A stretch of DNA of 64,000 bases from PHAA01 sp034927445 (lineage in GTDB: Bacteria; Bacillota; Syntrophomonadia; Syntrophomonadales; Syntrophomonadaceae). Positions 43,376-52,564 of the stretch are shown in pieces. The position numbers were made by a program, and so were the translations under genes. Position 1 is the stretch's first letter, and every line of letters begins with the position of its first letter. Below the pieces are notes generated by a model. The model searched no databases. It was not told where the DNA came from and saw only the letters and a list, made by a program, of their open reading frames with translations. The stretch lies in NCBI GenBank assembly GCA_034927445.1, contig JAYFPZ010000026.1, positions 1 to 64,000 of the forward strand, read 5' to 3'.

Positions 43376-44518
43376 ATGGGATTTGGATTTAATTTAAATG
43401 AGGACCAATTGGCTTTACAGCGGACGGTAAGAAAATTTGCCGAAAATGAGATTGTTCCGGTTCGGCATGATTATGATGAGTCAGAGGAGTTTCCCTGGCC
43501 GGTGGTTAAGAAGATGAATGAACTGGGCATTTCTTGTATGAATGCCCCGGAAAAATATAACGGTCTGCATTTTGGCAATGTCACCCTGTGCACGGTGGTG
43601 GAGGAGATATGTAAAGCCTGCCTGGGAATTGCCATTACCCCCTTGGTCAATATGCTGGCTTCCGAACCGGTCCTCTACGGAGGAACGGAAGAACAACAAG
43701 AATGGTGGTACCCCGGGATATGCAATGACGGGCAGCTGGCGTCTTACGCGGTAACTGAGCCCGGGGCCGGTTCGGATGTAGCCGGAATAGCCACAACCGC
43801 TAAAAAAGACGGTGATTATTACATCCTCAACGGGACCAAATGTTTTATCACGAATTCACGTTATGCTGATAAATATACGGTTCTGGCTACTCATGACCGC
43901 AGCAAGGGAAACCGGGGACAATCATTTTTCCTGGTGGACCGTAACACCGAAGGTCTGTCAATCGGCAAAAGTGAGCATAAAATGGGTATGCGCTGCTCCG
44001 ATACCTCCGAACTGATTTTGGATCATGTCAAAGTTCATAAAAAGTTCCGCTTGGGCGAGGAGGGCGATGGCTTTAAACTGGCCATGAAAGCCTTCAACTC
44101 ATCCCGCCCCTTTATTGCCGCGGCTGCGGTAGGGGTAGCCAACGGAGCCTTCGAATTCGCCCGCGACTATGCCAAAGAAAGAAAAGCCTTTGGCAAGCCT
44201 ATTTCCAGTTTCCAGGCCATTCAATTCATGCTCGCCGATATGAAAATGAATATCGAAGCATCACGTTTGCTGTACCAAAAAGCAGCCTGGCTGCTGGATG
44301 AAAATCTGATGGCAGCCGAACTCTCGGCTATCTGTAAATGCTATGCGGCTGATATGTGCATGCAGGTGACCACTGATGCCGTCCAGATCCTGGGCGGTTA
44401 TGGATTCTGCCGGGATTATCCGGTTGAAAAAATGATGCGCGACGCCAAGATACTGCAGATATTTGAAGGTACTTCCCAAATTCAGCGTGTCATTATCGCC
44501 AAAGATCTTCTGAGCTAG
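43376..44518 (+). CDS. Acyl-CoA dehydrogenase, short-chain type
   Basis: The 380-residue flavoprotein has the ACAD layout: an N-terminal helical domain, a beta domain with A-V-T-E-P-G-A-G-S-D near 122-131, and a C-terminal helical domain with the catalytic base E364 in I-F-E-G-T-S-Q-I-Q. This short-chain/butyryl type oxidises acyl-CoA to enoyl-CoA, using an electron-transfer flavoprotein; no etf genes are visible here. GGAGGG lies close to an out-of-frame ATG (43372) four bases before the true one. It is first in an operon of six genes. Confidence 0.92.
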   Translation: MGFGFNLNEDQLALQRTVRKFAENEIVPVRHDYDESEEFPWPVVKKMNELGISCMNAPEKYNGLHFGNVTLCTVVEEICKACLGIAITPLVNMLASEPVLYGGTEEQQEWWYPGICNDGQLASYAVTEPGAGSDVAGIATTAKKDGDYYILNGTKCFITNSRYADKYTVLATHDRSKGNRGQSFFLVDRNTEGLSIGKSEHKMGMRCSDTSELILDHVKVHKKFRLGEEGDGFKLAMKAFNSSRPFIAAAAVGVANGAFEFARDYAKERKAFGKPISSFQAIQFMLADMKMNIEASRLLYQKAAWLLDENLMAAELSAICKCYAADMCMQVTTDAVQILGGYGFCRDYPVEKMMRDAKILQIFEGTSQIQRVIIAKDLLS

Positions 44519-44564
44519 CGTCAGTATGGAAAAGTGAGATTGTTTTAATGACGAGGAGGGTTAA

Positions 44565-45524
44565 ATGATGCGTTATGAACCAATCCCGGTTAAGGCAGGA
44601 AGAGCCAAACCGCCCGTTTATAAGGTAATGACGGCTAAAGAGGCCGTTTCCCAATATATTCATGAAAATTGCTATCTGGGCATGACTGTAAGCGCCGCGC
44701 CGGCATCCTTGATTTGGGAAATTGTACGGCAGCGGGACCGGATCAAAACCCTGGATCTGGTTATAACCAGTCAGATCGGTATGTCTTCGGCCTTAATCGG
44801 TTCAGGGTTAATCAGAAAAATTGAAATGGCGTATAACTGGGGCGGTATTGAGGGAGAAGACAAGGTTTTCCGGCGGGCGGTTGAAAAAGGCATTCCCCGG
44901 CCGATAGAAGTTGAGGATTACAGCAATTTTGGAGCAGCCATGCGATGGCTGGCAGCTTCCATGGGACTTGATTTTATGCAGACCAAATCCCAGTTAGGGT
45001 CAGATATTATCAAAAATAATCCTAGAATCAAAGTAATAGACGATCCCTACAACGGACGCCCGGTATCGCTGGTTCCGGCCTCCTACCCCGACGTGGCCGT
45101 GATCCATGCTGCGCGCGCCGATGAAATAGGCAATGTGCAGTGTTATGGGATCTATGGCAACACCGACACCCTGGCCCGGGCCGCTAAACACGTAATTGTC
45201 AGTGTGGAAGAAATTATCACTTCGGCCGAAATCAGGCGTATTCCCAACCTCACCACGATTCCTTATTACTATGTGGACGCCGTGGTTCATTCGCCTTTCG
45301 GGGCCCATTGGCGGGAAAGCAGTTACTTTTACCACCATGATCTGGCTTTTGGGTTGGATGCTTACCAGCAATTTGCCACCCAGGAAGGTTTTGATGCCTG
45401 GGCTGAAAAGTACATCCATGGTACCAAAGATTGGAATGAATACTGCCAGTTAATTGGCTATGACCGCCTTAACCGCTTGATGCAGAGTGAGCACAAATAC
45501 CAAAAATATGGAGAGGTTAGGTGA
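44565..45524 (+). CDS. CoA-transferase, subunit A (glutaconate-CT-like)
   Basis: The 319-residue protein belongs to CoA-transferase family I, subunit A, most like glutaconate CoA-transferase alpha chains: M-T-V-S-A-A-P-A-S-L near 40, V-I-T-S-Q-I near 66, and a later P-A-S-Y-P-D-V-A-V-I-H-A. It forms a complex with the subunit encoded next (4-bp overlap of frames). The enzyme moves CoA between an acyl-CoA and a free acid such as acetate, butyrate or a hydroxyacid. ATG is preceded by GAGGAGG. Confidence 0.88.
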   Translation: MMRYEPIPVKAGRAKPPVYKVMTAKEAVSQYIHENCYLGMTVSAAPASLIWEIVRQRDRIKTLDLVITSQIGMSSALIGSGLIRKIEMAYNWGGIEGEDKVFRRAVEKGIPRPIEVEDYSNFGAAMRWLAASMGLDFMQTKSQLGSDIIKNNPRIKVIDDPYNGRPVSLVPASYPDVAVIHAARADEIGNVQCYGIYGNTDTLARAAKHVIVSVEEIITSAEIRRIPNLTTIPYYYVDAVVHSPFGAHWRESSYFYHHDLAFGLDAYQQFATQEGFDAWAEKYIHGTKDWNEYCQLIGYDRLNRLMQSEHKYQKYGEVR

Positions 45525-45529
45525 TAAGT

Positions 45530-46402
45530 ATGTCCAACTATACCCGTGATTACAGCCTGCCCGAGCTGATGGCGGCATCAGTGGCGCGCGAAATAAGGGA
45601 TGGGGAACTGGCATTTATCGGGGTAGGCATGCCCTTAATCGCGGCCACCGTTGCTAAATTTACGCATGCTCCCAACTTCAATATGATGGTGGAATATGGA
45701 GCTGTAGGCCCATCCCCCTTACGCTTGCCCATGTGTGTAAACTGTGCCGTTAACAACGAGCGGGCCTATTTTACCGGCACCCAGCGGGAAGTCATGGGTG
45801 CACAGCAGGCAGGTTTTGTTGATGTAGGATGCATAAGCGGCGCCCAAATAGATAAGTTCGGCAATCTCAATTCCACCAGTATCGGTGATTATCCCAGGTC
45901 CAAGGTACGTCTGGCAGGCAGCGGCGGCGCCAATGATATAGCTTCATCGGCCCGGCGAACAATTATAATGATGCGTCAGGATGGCCGTAATTTTGTCAAT
46001 CAAGTCGATTACCTCACTTCCCCGGGTCATCTGACCGGTCCCGGAGCCCGGGAAAAAGCAGGCTTGCCCGGAGGAGGGCCGGTTACCGTAGTCACTACCA
46101 TGGGAATTTACCGGTTTGATAATGAAACCCGGGAAATGTACCTGGAAAAAATTCATCCGGGAGTAGATTTGGAGAAAATCAAGGCCTGCGTGCAGTGGGA
46201 TCTGGCGGTATCACCTGACTTGACCGAGACCGAACTGCCCACGGCGGAACAAATCATGATAATGCGCACCCTGGACCCGCTGGCAGTATACCTGGGAGCC
46301 GGCCGCCAAACCCTGGCAGGTGATTTTGAGGCTTTTATCAGGATGTTTGAAAACAGTTATCAGCCCATGCGCGATTTAATGAAGAGCAAAGGCATGATGT
46401 AG
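45530..46402 (+). CDS. CoA-transferase, subunit B
   Basis: The 290-residue subunit contains the probable catalytic glutamate E55 in M-M-V-E-Y-G-A-V-G-P, at the same position as E54 of glutaconate CoA-transferase beta chains. Further features are G-A-Q-I-D-K-F-G-N-L-N-S and G-S-G-G-A-N-D-I-A-S near 105-145. I prefer ATG 45530, with TTAGGTGAT upstream; GTG 45521 overlaps subunit A by 4 bp. The substrate is unclear, but the flanking thiolase and dehydrogenases favour a C4 acid. Confidence 0.88.
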   Translation: MSNYTRDYSLPELMAASVAREIRDGELAFIGVGMPLIAATVAKFTHAPNFNMMVEYGAVGPSPLRLPMCVNCAVNNERAYFTGTQREVMGAQQAGFVDVGCISGAQIDKFGNLNSTSIGDYPRSKVRLAGSGGANDIASSARRTIIMMRQDGRNFVNQVDYLTSPGHLTGPGAREKAGLPGGGPVTVVTTMGIYRFDNETREMYLEKIHPGVDLEKIKACVQWDLAVSPDLTETELPTAEQIMIMRTLDPLAVYLGAGRQTLAGDFEAFIRMFENSYQPMRDLMKSKGMM

Positions 46403-46436
46403 GCGGAAAAATGATAGAGAAAGGACGGATTAAGAT

Positions 46437-47615
46437 ATGCGTGAAGTGGTAATTGTAAGCGGAGCCAGAACTCCGATAGGGGATTTTATGGGGAGTCTTA
46501 AGGATTATAGTGCTGTGCAGCTGGGAACCATGGCTTTTAAAGCGGCTATGGAAAGAGCTGGGGTTAAACCGGATATGATTGAAGAAGTTGCCACCGGCCA
46601 TGTCTACCAGGCCGGCTGCAAAGGCAACCCCAGCCGGCAAGTGACCATATATGCAGGCTGCCCGGTAGAAACCGTCTCCGTGACCATCAACCAGCAATGT
46701 CCATCATCAATGCGGGCGGCAGAAATAATCAGCCAGCAGATTATGCTCGGCAAAATCGATATTGGGGCGGCGGTAGGACATGAAAGCATGACCAATATCC
46801 CCCACCTTTTACTAAAAGCACGTTTCGGCTACCGGATGGGATCTTCCGAGCTGCATGACAGTATGATGTACGATGCTTTCATTGATGCCTTTTATAACTA
46901 CCATGCCGGGGTAACCGCTGAAAATCTGGTCGATATGTACAATATTCCCCGCCAGGAAGCGGACGAATGGGGCTTAATGAGCAATCAGCGGTCCTGCCGG
47001 GCTATAGCTGAAGGCAAATTCAAAGAAGACATCATACCGGTAGAAATCAAGACCAAAAAAGGAACCGTATTATTTGACACCGACGAACACCCCAATCCCA
47101 ACGCCAGTATGGAGACCCTGGCCAAGCTGAAACCGGCTTTCAAAAATGATGGCATTATAACCGCCGGTAATGCTTCAGCAATTAACGACGGAGGAGCAGC
47201 TTTAATAATAATGGCGGCCGAAAAAGCCAAAGAATTGGGAATCAAGCCTTTAGCCCGAATTGTGGCAACCGCTTCGGCCTCCGTTGATCCGAAGATCATG
47301 GGCATCGGGGTTGTGCCTGCGGTGCACCGGGTATTGAAGTTTGCCGGCATGAGCATGGACGATATTGAACTCTGGGAAATAAACGAAGCCTTTGCCGCGC
47401 AAGTAATTGCCTGCAATCGGGAGCTCAAGATAGATGTAGATAAAATCAATGTGCTTGGTTCCGGGGTCTCGCTGGGGCACCCGGTAGGTATGACCGGAGC
47501 CCGGTTGATCTTAACCCTGATGAACGAAATGCGGCGCAGCCAAAAACAATTTGGGTGTGCTACCCTTTGCGCGGGCGGTGGTCCGGCCATGGCCACCATC
47601 ATAGAAGCTTTATAA
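46437..47615 (+). CDS. Acetyl-CoA acetyltransferase (thiolase)
   Basis: The 392-residue protein has the thiolase triad: C88 (N-Q-Q-C-P-S-S-M-R-A), H348 (L-G-H-P-V-G-M-T-G-A) and C378 (T-L-C-A-G-G-G), plus N-E-A-F-A near 319. It joins or splits acetoacetyl-CoA and acetyl-CoA. The residues after C88 are P-S-S-M rather than the usual G-S-G-L, so it is a divergent subgroup and its chain length may differ. It is the fourth gene of the operon. Confidence 0.9.
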   Translation: MREVVIVSGARTPIGDFMGSLKDYSAVQLGTMAFKAAMERAGVKPDMIEEVATGHVYQAGCKGNPSRQVTIYAGCPVETVSVTINQQCPSSMRAAEIISQQIMLGKIDIGAAVGHESMTNIPHLLLKARFGYRMGSSELHDSMMYDAFIDAFYNYHAGVTAENLVDMYNIPRQEADEWGLMSNQRSCRAIAEGKFKEDIIPVEIKTKKGTVLFDTDEHPNPNASMETLAKLKPAFKNDGIITAGNASAINDGGAALIIMAAEKAKELGIKPLARIVATASASVDPKIMGIGVVPAVHRVLKFAGMSMDDIELWEINEAFAAQVIACNRELKIDVDKINVLGSGVSLGHPVGMTGARLILTLMNEMRRSQKQFGCATLCAGGGPAMATIIEAL

Positions 47616-47657
47616 AAAGCGATGCTCTGAACGGATATGAAGAAGGAGGCGCTGACT

Positions 47658-48512
47658 ATGAGTATTTCCAAAATAGGTGTTGTGGGTGCCGGCACTATGG
47701 GCAACGGCATAGCCCAGGTAGCGGCTCAGTCCGGCTTGCAGGTGGTATTGGTGGATATTGCACAGGCCTATATTGACAAGGGCCTGAAAAACATTATAAA
47801 AAACTGGGATAAGGACTTTACTAAAGGCAAAATTACCGAAGCCCAGAAAACAGATTTCATAAGCAACATCATCACCTCCGCCGATAAATTGGACCTCAAA
47901 GAGTGCGATTTGGTAGTTGAAGTGATTATTGAGAATATCGATATTAAAAAACAATTATTCAAGGAATTGAACGATATCTGTTCCCCGCATACGGTTATTG
48001 CAACCAATACCTCCGGTTTCAGTATCACCGAAATCGCCGCTGCCAGCGGCCGGCCGGACAAAGTAATCGGGACCCATTTTTTCAACCCTGTACCGGTCAT
48101 GCGGCTAATTGAAATAATTCCGGGAACAGAGACCAGCCGCGAAACAGTAGCCACGGCTGTGGAATTCTGCAGGATTATAGGCAAAACCGCCATTGAAGCC
48201 AAAGAAGCCCCGGGATTTATAGTAAACCGGCTGCTGGTGCCTTATTTGAACGATGCTGCCCATGCCTATCAGGAAGGGGTGGCTTCGGTTGAAGCTATAG
48301 ACGAGGCTATGAAACTGGGAGCCAACATGCCCATAGGGCCGCTGGCCCTGTGCGATCTGGTGGGTATAGACGTTCTGTTAATGGTAACCGAGTATTTTTA
48401 CAAGGAATTCGGCGACCCCAAATTCCGTCCCTCCCTGGCCCTGAAGCAAAAAGTCCGGGCCGGCCATCTGGGGGTTAAGACCGGTAAGGGGTTCTATGAC
48501 TATAGCAAGTAA
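47658..48512 (+). CDS. hbd: 3-hydroxybutyryl-CoA dehydrogenase
   Basis: The 284-residue enzyme has the NAD-binding start G-V-V-G-A-G-T-M-G-N-G-I-A-Q near 7-20, the V-E-V-I-I-E-N motif near 84-90, the catalytic His in G-T-H-F-F-N-P near 135, and the C-terminal G-A-N-M-P-I-G-P-L-A-L-C-D. It interconverts acetoacetyl-CoA and 3-hydroxybutyryl-CoA with NAD(H). ATG 47658 follows AAGGAGG by 8 nt; an earlier ATG at 47637 has no site. Confidence 0.92.
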   Translation: MSISKIGVVGAGTMGNGIAQVAAQSGLQVVLVDIAQAYIDKGLKNIIKNWDKDFTKGKITEAQKTDFISNIITSADKLDLKECDLVVEVIIENIDIKKQLFKELNDICSPHTVIATNTSGFSITEIAAASGRPDKVIGTHFFNPVPVMRLIEIIPGTETSRETVATAVEFCRIIGKTAIEAKEAPGFIVNRLLVPYLNDAAHAYQEGVASVEAIDEAMKLGANMPIGPLALCDLVGIDVLLMVTEYFYKEFGDPKFRPSLALKQKVRAGHLGVKTGKGFYDYSK

Positions 48513-48547
48513 CGCAACCTGAGCATAGTGAAAGCAGGTGATGGAAG

Positions 48548-49327
48548 ATGGAATTTAATACGGTTAAATATGAGCGGGCGAGCTTTATCGGTATACTAAC
48601 CCTTAACCGCCCCAAGGCCATGAATGCTCTCAACAGCGAATTAATCGGCGAGATGGAGCAGGTTATCAATGCAGTGGTTCAAGATGATCAAACCCGCGTT
48701 CTCATAATTACCGGAGGCGACAAGGTATTTGCCGCCGGCGGGGATATTAAGGCCATGTCCGCATGTGATCCCCTGGGCGCCAAAAGATACGTACAGCCGA
48801 TCCAAAGGCTGTTTAAACAAATTGAGGAAATGCCGCAAGCAACCATTGCCGCCATCAACGGTTATGCCATGGGAGGCGGGGTGGAACTGACTCTGGTCTG
48901 TGATTTTAGGATCGCCGCCGATAATGCCAAATTTGCCTTCCCGGAGATCAACCTGGGAATATTCCCGGCAGCAGGCGGGAGCCAGCGACTCCCGCGCTTG
49001 ATTGGCATGTCCCGGGCCAAAGAACTCATGTTTACGGGAGACACGATTGACGCCGCTAAAGCCTTGCAAATAGGGCTGGTTAATCGAGTGACCACCCCAG
49101 GGGAACTGATGAATAATGCTTTAAAACTGGCTGCCAAACTAAGCCAAAAACCACCCCTTACCCTCCGTACGCTCAAAGCCTCGATACACAGCATTCTGAA
49201 CAGTGATCAAAACATGGGGCTGGAAATGGAATTGGAAAAGCTCTGCACTCTTTTTGCCACCCAGGATCAAAAGGAGGGTATGCAAGCCTTTATTGAAAAA
49301 AGGAAGCCGGTGTTTACGGGCAAGTAA
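48548..49327 (+). CDS. crt: Enoyl-CoA hydratase (crotonase)
   Basis: The 259-residue crotonase-fold protein has the oxyanion motifs F-A-A-G-G-D-I-K-A-M near 60-69 and G-Y-A-M-G-G-G-V-E113-L, and the second acid E133 in F-P-E-I-N-L-G-I-F-P. It hydrates crotonyl-CoA to 3-hydroxybutyryl-CoA. AGGTGATGGAAG precedes the ATG. It is the last gene before a strong terminator. Confidence 0.9.
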   Translation: MEFNTVKYERASFIGILTLNRPKAMNALNSELIGEMEQVINAVVQDDQTRVLIITGGDKVFAAGGDIKAMSACDPLGAKRYVQPIQRLFKQIEEMPQATIAAINGYAMGGGVELTLVCDFRIAADNAKFAFPEINLGIFPAAGGSQRLPRLIGMSRAKELMFTGDTIDAAKALQIGLVNRVTTPGELMNNALKLAAKLSQKPPLTLRTLKASIHSILNSDQNMGLEMELEKLCTLFATQDQKEGMQAFIEKRKPVFTGK

Positions 49328-49337
49328 TCCAACTGAA

Positions 49338-49374
49338 AACTTGAGCGGGTTATCCGTAACCTGCTCAAGTTTTA
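49338..49374. terminator. Terminator of the beta-oxidation operon
   Basis: AACTTGAGC-g-GGTTA pairs with TAACC-t-GCTCAAGTTT around a 4-nt loop. A residues lie on one side and T on the other, so it can end both the operon and the convergent cyclase gene. Confidence 0.85.
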
Positions 49375-49417
49375 TATGAATGATGGTGCGGGAAGGTACT
49401 TCAAATAACCAAAAACA

Positions 49418-50065
49418 TCACTCATCCAGAATGGCAATCGCCCGGACCGGCGCCCCATCAGAGTTTTCGAATTTTAAGGGGAGAGCGCAGAATGTAAATA
49501 ATTCACTGCCGATTTCTCCCAAACGAGTCAGGTTTTCAATAACAACGATATCGGCTTCAGCAAAGAGCTTTTTATGCAGGGTCAGGTTTGCATCGGCGAT
49601 AGGGTCAAGCCCGATAACATCCAGGCCAATCCCCTTTTTCTTACTGCTGATTAAATATTCCGCGACTTCTTCGGTAATATACGGATACTCTCCAAAATAT
49701 GAACCAGTACCCCAACGCTTATCCCAACCGGTATGGAACAAAATAAATTCGGCCTGATCGGCTTTGCCTTTTACCCTTTCGATAAACCCCATATCTATTC
49801 TTTGGCCTTCCTGTAAAGCACTGCAGTCAATAACCAGGCCTTTCCCTAAAAATTGTTCTGCGGGAAACGAATCTAAAGCAGTTCGATGCGCAAATAAATG
49901 TAGAGGTGGGTCCATGTGCGTTCCGGTATGCGAGAACATTGTCAATAAAGTTTCTTTAAAACCGTTTTGCTCGTAGGTATTGGCAGTCTCCAGTTTAGGC
50001 CTCTCGGTTCCCGGATAAACCGGCGTATTGGCTGAAATAGTATGGGTTAAATCAATTACTTTCAT
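49418..50065 (-). CDS. Cyclase-family (kynurenine formamidase-like) hydrolase
   Basis: The 215-residue product begins I-D-L-T-H-T-I near 4-10 and has the metal motif H-T-G-T-H-M-D-P-P-L-H near 46-56, as in the PF04199 cyclase family of kynurenine formamidases and isatin hydrolases. I-G-L-D-V-I-G-L-D near 147 closes the site. It hydrolyses an amide or lactam with a metal centre; the natural substrate is unknown. GAGAAAGTGAGAAC precedes the ATG. No kynurenine pathway genes are near. Confidence 0.85.
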   Translation of the reverse strand: MKVIDLTHTISANTPVYPGTERPKLETANTYEQNGFKETLLTMFSHTGTHMDPPLHLFAHRTALDSFPAEQFLGKGLVIDCSALQEGQRIDMGFIERVKGKADQAEFILFHTGWDKRWGTGSYFGEYPYITEEVAEYLISSKKKGIGLDVIGLDPIADANLTLHKKLFAEADIVVIENLTRLGEIGSELFTFCALPLKFENSDGAPVRAIAILDE

Positions 50066-50466
50066 GGTATGTTCTCACTTTCTCGGCAAGTTTAAATTTT
50101 CCCCGGCATGAACTTCGTATTTGTAAGACAGGTTAGGAACAAATATATCATAATATGGATTACCGGCAAATGCCATACCTCATGCATAACTAGGATCATG
50201 AGATTTATGCTTTACATGGACCGATGAGGACAACCCGGATTTCAGCTTGCACGAATGAAGAACAAGGATAGATCAAGCCGGACCGGTAAAAAATCTTTAA
50301 AAATAGGATGGACTGATCGCAGGGAAAACTATGGAGCGAAGCCAAGAGGGAGGGTCCTTGTTTTAAAAAAAGTATCGCGTTGGTTGATTTTATTAACCTA
50401 AATTGAGCCCTAATCCATTGAATTACTCGCTGATGCTGACTAAGATATAAGCAGGAGGTGAGATAA
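50066..50466 (+). other. Intergenic gap between divergent genes
   Basis: No gene is supported in these 400 bases. A minus-strand ORF (50205-50576) overlaps the XRE gene start antisense and has no recognisable sequence. The XRE ribosome binding site GGAGGTGA lies at the right edge; I see no convincing -35/-10 pair. Confidence 0.4.
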
Positions 50467-51582
50467 ATGAGAGAGATCAATATTGCCCAAGTGCTGGTGA
50501 AAAAACGCAAAGAAAAAGGTATTACCCAGGACGAACTGGCCAGTTTCATAGGGGTTTCCAAAGCCTCCGTTTCCAAATGGGAGACAGAGCAGAGTTATCC
50601 TGATGTTACATTTCTGCCGGTACTGGCATCCTACTTCAACATCAGCTTGGATGAATTAATGGACTACAAGCCGCAGATGACGGGAGAAGATATTCAAAAG
50701 CTGTATCGCCAATTGTCCTCAGATTTTACCGCCAGACCTTTTGCTTCGGTACTGGATGATTGCCGCAGGATCATTAAGAAATACTATTCATGCTTTCCTT
50801 TGCTGCTGCAAATGGGAATATTAATGGTCAACCATGTCGAACTGCAGAAGGGCTCTCCCCAATCGGTATCATTGATTGAGGAAGCCCGGGAACTTTTCAT
50901 TAAAGTTAAAGAGGAAAGTGACGAAATCTCATTAACTAAAAAGGCTCTATACCTGGAAGCGTTCTGCGATCTTGCTGCCGATGATCCGAGTGCTGCATTG
51001 GAGCTGCTGGAGGGAACCATTGAACCAGCGATGCCGCCGGAATCAATTATGGCTTCAGCTTATCAAATGACAGGAAACATTAAGGATGCGAAAGCAGTAT
51101 TACAGGTTGGTATTTATCAGAATATCATTGTCCTGTTTAATTTTTTCCCGGCTTACCTTATGTTGTGTGCGGATGACCCTATAAAATTTGACGAGGTCCT
51201 TAGCCGGGCGTTTAATGTCGCGGAATCCTTTGATATGAGACATCTGCACCCGGGTGTCCTGGTTAACCTGTATATTTGTGCCGCCCAGGGTTATATTGCT
51301 CAGCATAATAATGACAAGGCCCTGGATATGCTGCAGCAGTATACGGAGATTGTAACCGGTGATATTTATCCCCTGAAACTGCACAGTGACAGCTTTTTCG
51401 ACCTGTTAGACGAATGGCTGGTAAAACTTGATCTTGGCAGCGATCTTCCCAGAGACGAAAGAACAATCCGGAGAAGCATGTACGATGTGATCGTTAATAA
51501 TCCAGCTTTTTCAGTATTTACGGATGACCGGCGCTTTCAAAATATAGCTGCAAAGCTCCAAGACAATTGCCGCGAAGACTAA
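50467..51582 (+). CDS. XRE-family regulator with helical-repeat sensor domain
   Basis: The 371-residue product has a Cro/CI helix-turn-helix in the first 65 residues: K-G-I-T-Q-D-E-L-A-S-F-I-G-V-S-K-A-S-V-S-K-W-E near 17-39. The rest is alpha-helical with TPR-like periodicity. Such fusions often bind peptides and control an adjacent gene. GCAGGAGGTGA lies before the ATG. The CPBP gene follows after 21 bp and is probably its co-regulated partner. Confidence 0.85.
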   Translation: MREINIAQVLVKKRKEKGITQDELASFIGVSKASVSKWETEQSYPDVTFLPVLASYFNISLDELMDYKPQMTGEDIQKLYRQLSSDFTARPFASVLDDCRRIIKKYYSCFPLLLQMGILMVNHVELQKGSPQSVSLIEEARELFIKVKEESDEISLTKKALYLEAFCDLAADDPSAALELLEGTIEPAMPPESIMASAYQMTGNIKDAKAVLQVGIYQNIIVLFNFFPAYLMLCADDPIKFDEVLSRAFNVAESFDMRHLHPGVLVNLYICAAQGYIAQHNNDKALDMLQQYTEIVTGDIYPLKLHSDSFFDLLDEWLVKLDLGSDLPRDERTIRRSMYDVIVNNPAFSVFTDDRRFQNIAAKLQDNCRED

Positions 51583-51603
51583 CCAAGCAGGAGGTAATTT
51601 ATC

Positions 51604-52485
51604 ATGGAACAGGAAAAGACGGCAGTAAAAAAACGGCTGGCCTGGTTTGTTGCCCTGACCTTTATTATCACATGGCTGGTTTTTATGCTGATACCGCTGC
51701 TCGGATTGCCTTATGGGCAGGGCGTATCCATCTTTATTGTCATGGCCGGTATGTTTGTCCCCGCCTTATGCAACCTACTGACCAGGCTGATAACCCGGGA
51801 GGGCTTGGGCAATATGTATCTGCGCCCCAATTTCAAGGGGCATAGAAAACAATATCTGCTGGTTTTCTTCGGACCAACCGCTTTATTGTTTTTGAGTGCG
51901 GCACTCTATTTTTTGATTTTCCCCGGTACGTTTGATCCGGAGCTGGCTTTTTTGCAAGAGACGGCAGCCAAGACGGCGGGGATGACCGCCTACCATCTGC
52001 TGTTGATCTCCATTTTGGAGATAATAATCATCGGCCCGGTTATCAATATCATTCCCACCCTGGGTGAAGAACTGGGCTGGAGGGGATATCTGCTTCCAAA
52101 ATTACGCAGGCTTTTATCCGACCGGGCGGCCTTGGTTGTCACCGGTATTCTATGGGGCCTGTGGCATACCCCGGTAATTGTGATGGGACATAATTACGGA
52201 ACAGGCTATTTAGGTTATCCCTGGCTGGGAATTTTGGCTATGATTGTATTCTGCGTCGGGTTGGGGGTAATAGAAGGCTATGCGTCAATCAAACTGGAAA
52301 GCGTAATACCTGCCGCCATGATTCATTCGGCGGTAAACGCCGGCGCGGGGCTGCCAATTCTTATGGCAAAAGACGGCTATAACGCTATTCTGGGGCCGGC
52401 TATTACCGGTTTTATCGGAGGGCTGCCGTTTATAGTTTTGGCGGTAGTATTGCTGATGAAAACAGGCAGCAATGAACCTGCTTGA
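51604..52485 (+). CDS. CPBP-family intramembrane metalloprotease
   Basis: The 293-residue membrane protein has the intact CPBP motif E155-E156-L-G-W-R-G, then L-W-H-T-P-V near 190 and H-S-A-V-N-A-G near 240. It has about eight helices. GCAGGAGG sets the start. Together with the XRE gene it forms a two-gene unit like the marR/CPBP pair at 1.3-2.7 kb; immunity to peptides or a protein-processing job is possible. Confidence 0.85.
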   Translation: MEQEKTAVKKRLAWFVALTFIITWLVFMLIPLLGLPYGQGVSIFIVMAGMFVPALCNLLTRLITREGLGNMYLRPNFKGHRKQYLLVFFGPTALLFLSAALYFLIFPGTFDPELAFLQETAAKTAGMTAYHLLLISILEIIIIGPVINIIPTLGEELGWRGYLLPKLRRLLSDRAALVVTGILWGLWHTPVIVMGHNYGTGYLGYPWLGILAMIVFCVGLGVIEGYASIKLESVIPAAMIHSAVNAGAGLPILMAKDGYNAILGPAITGFIGGLPFIVLAVVLLMKTGSNEPA

Positions 52486-52564
52486 GTAAAAACGTTCGCA
52501 GCCAAAGTAGAACTGCCGCAGTCATGATTGAGGCAAGAATTATATGCTTAGAGTGCGGATTTTA

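Noticed and set aside
46985..47710. Long minus-strand ORF inside the thiolase
   Set aside because: Shadow frame of a gene with a complete catalytic triad.
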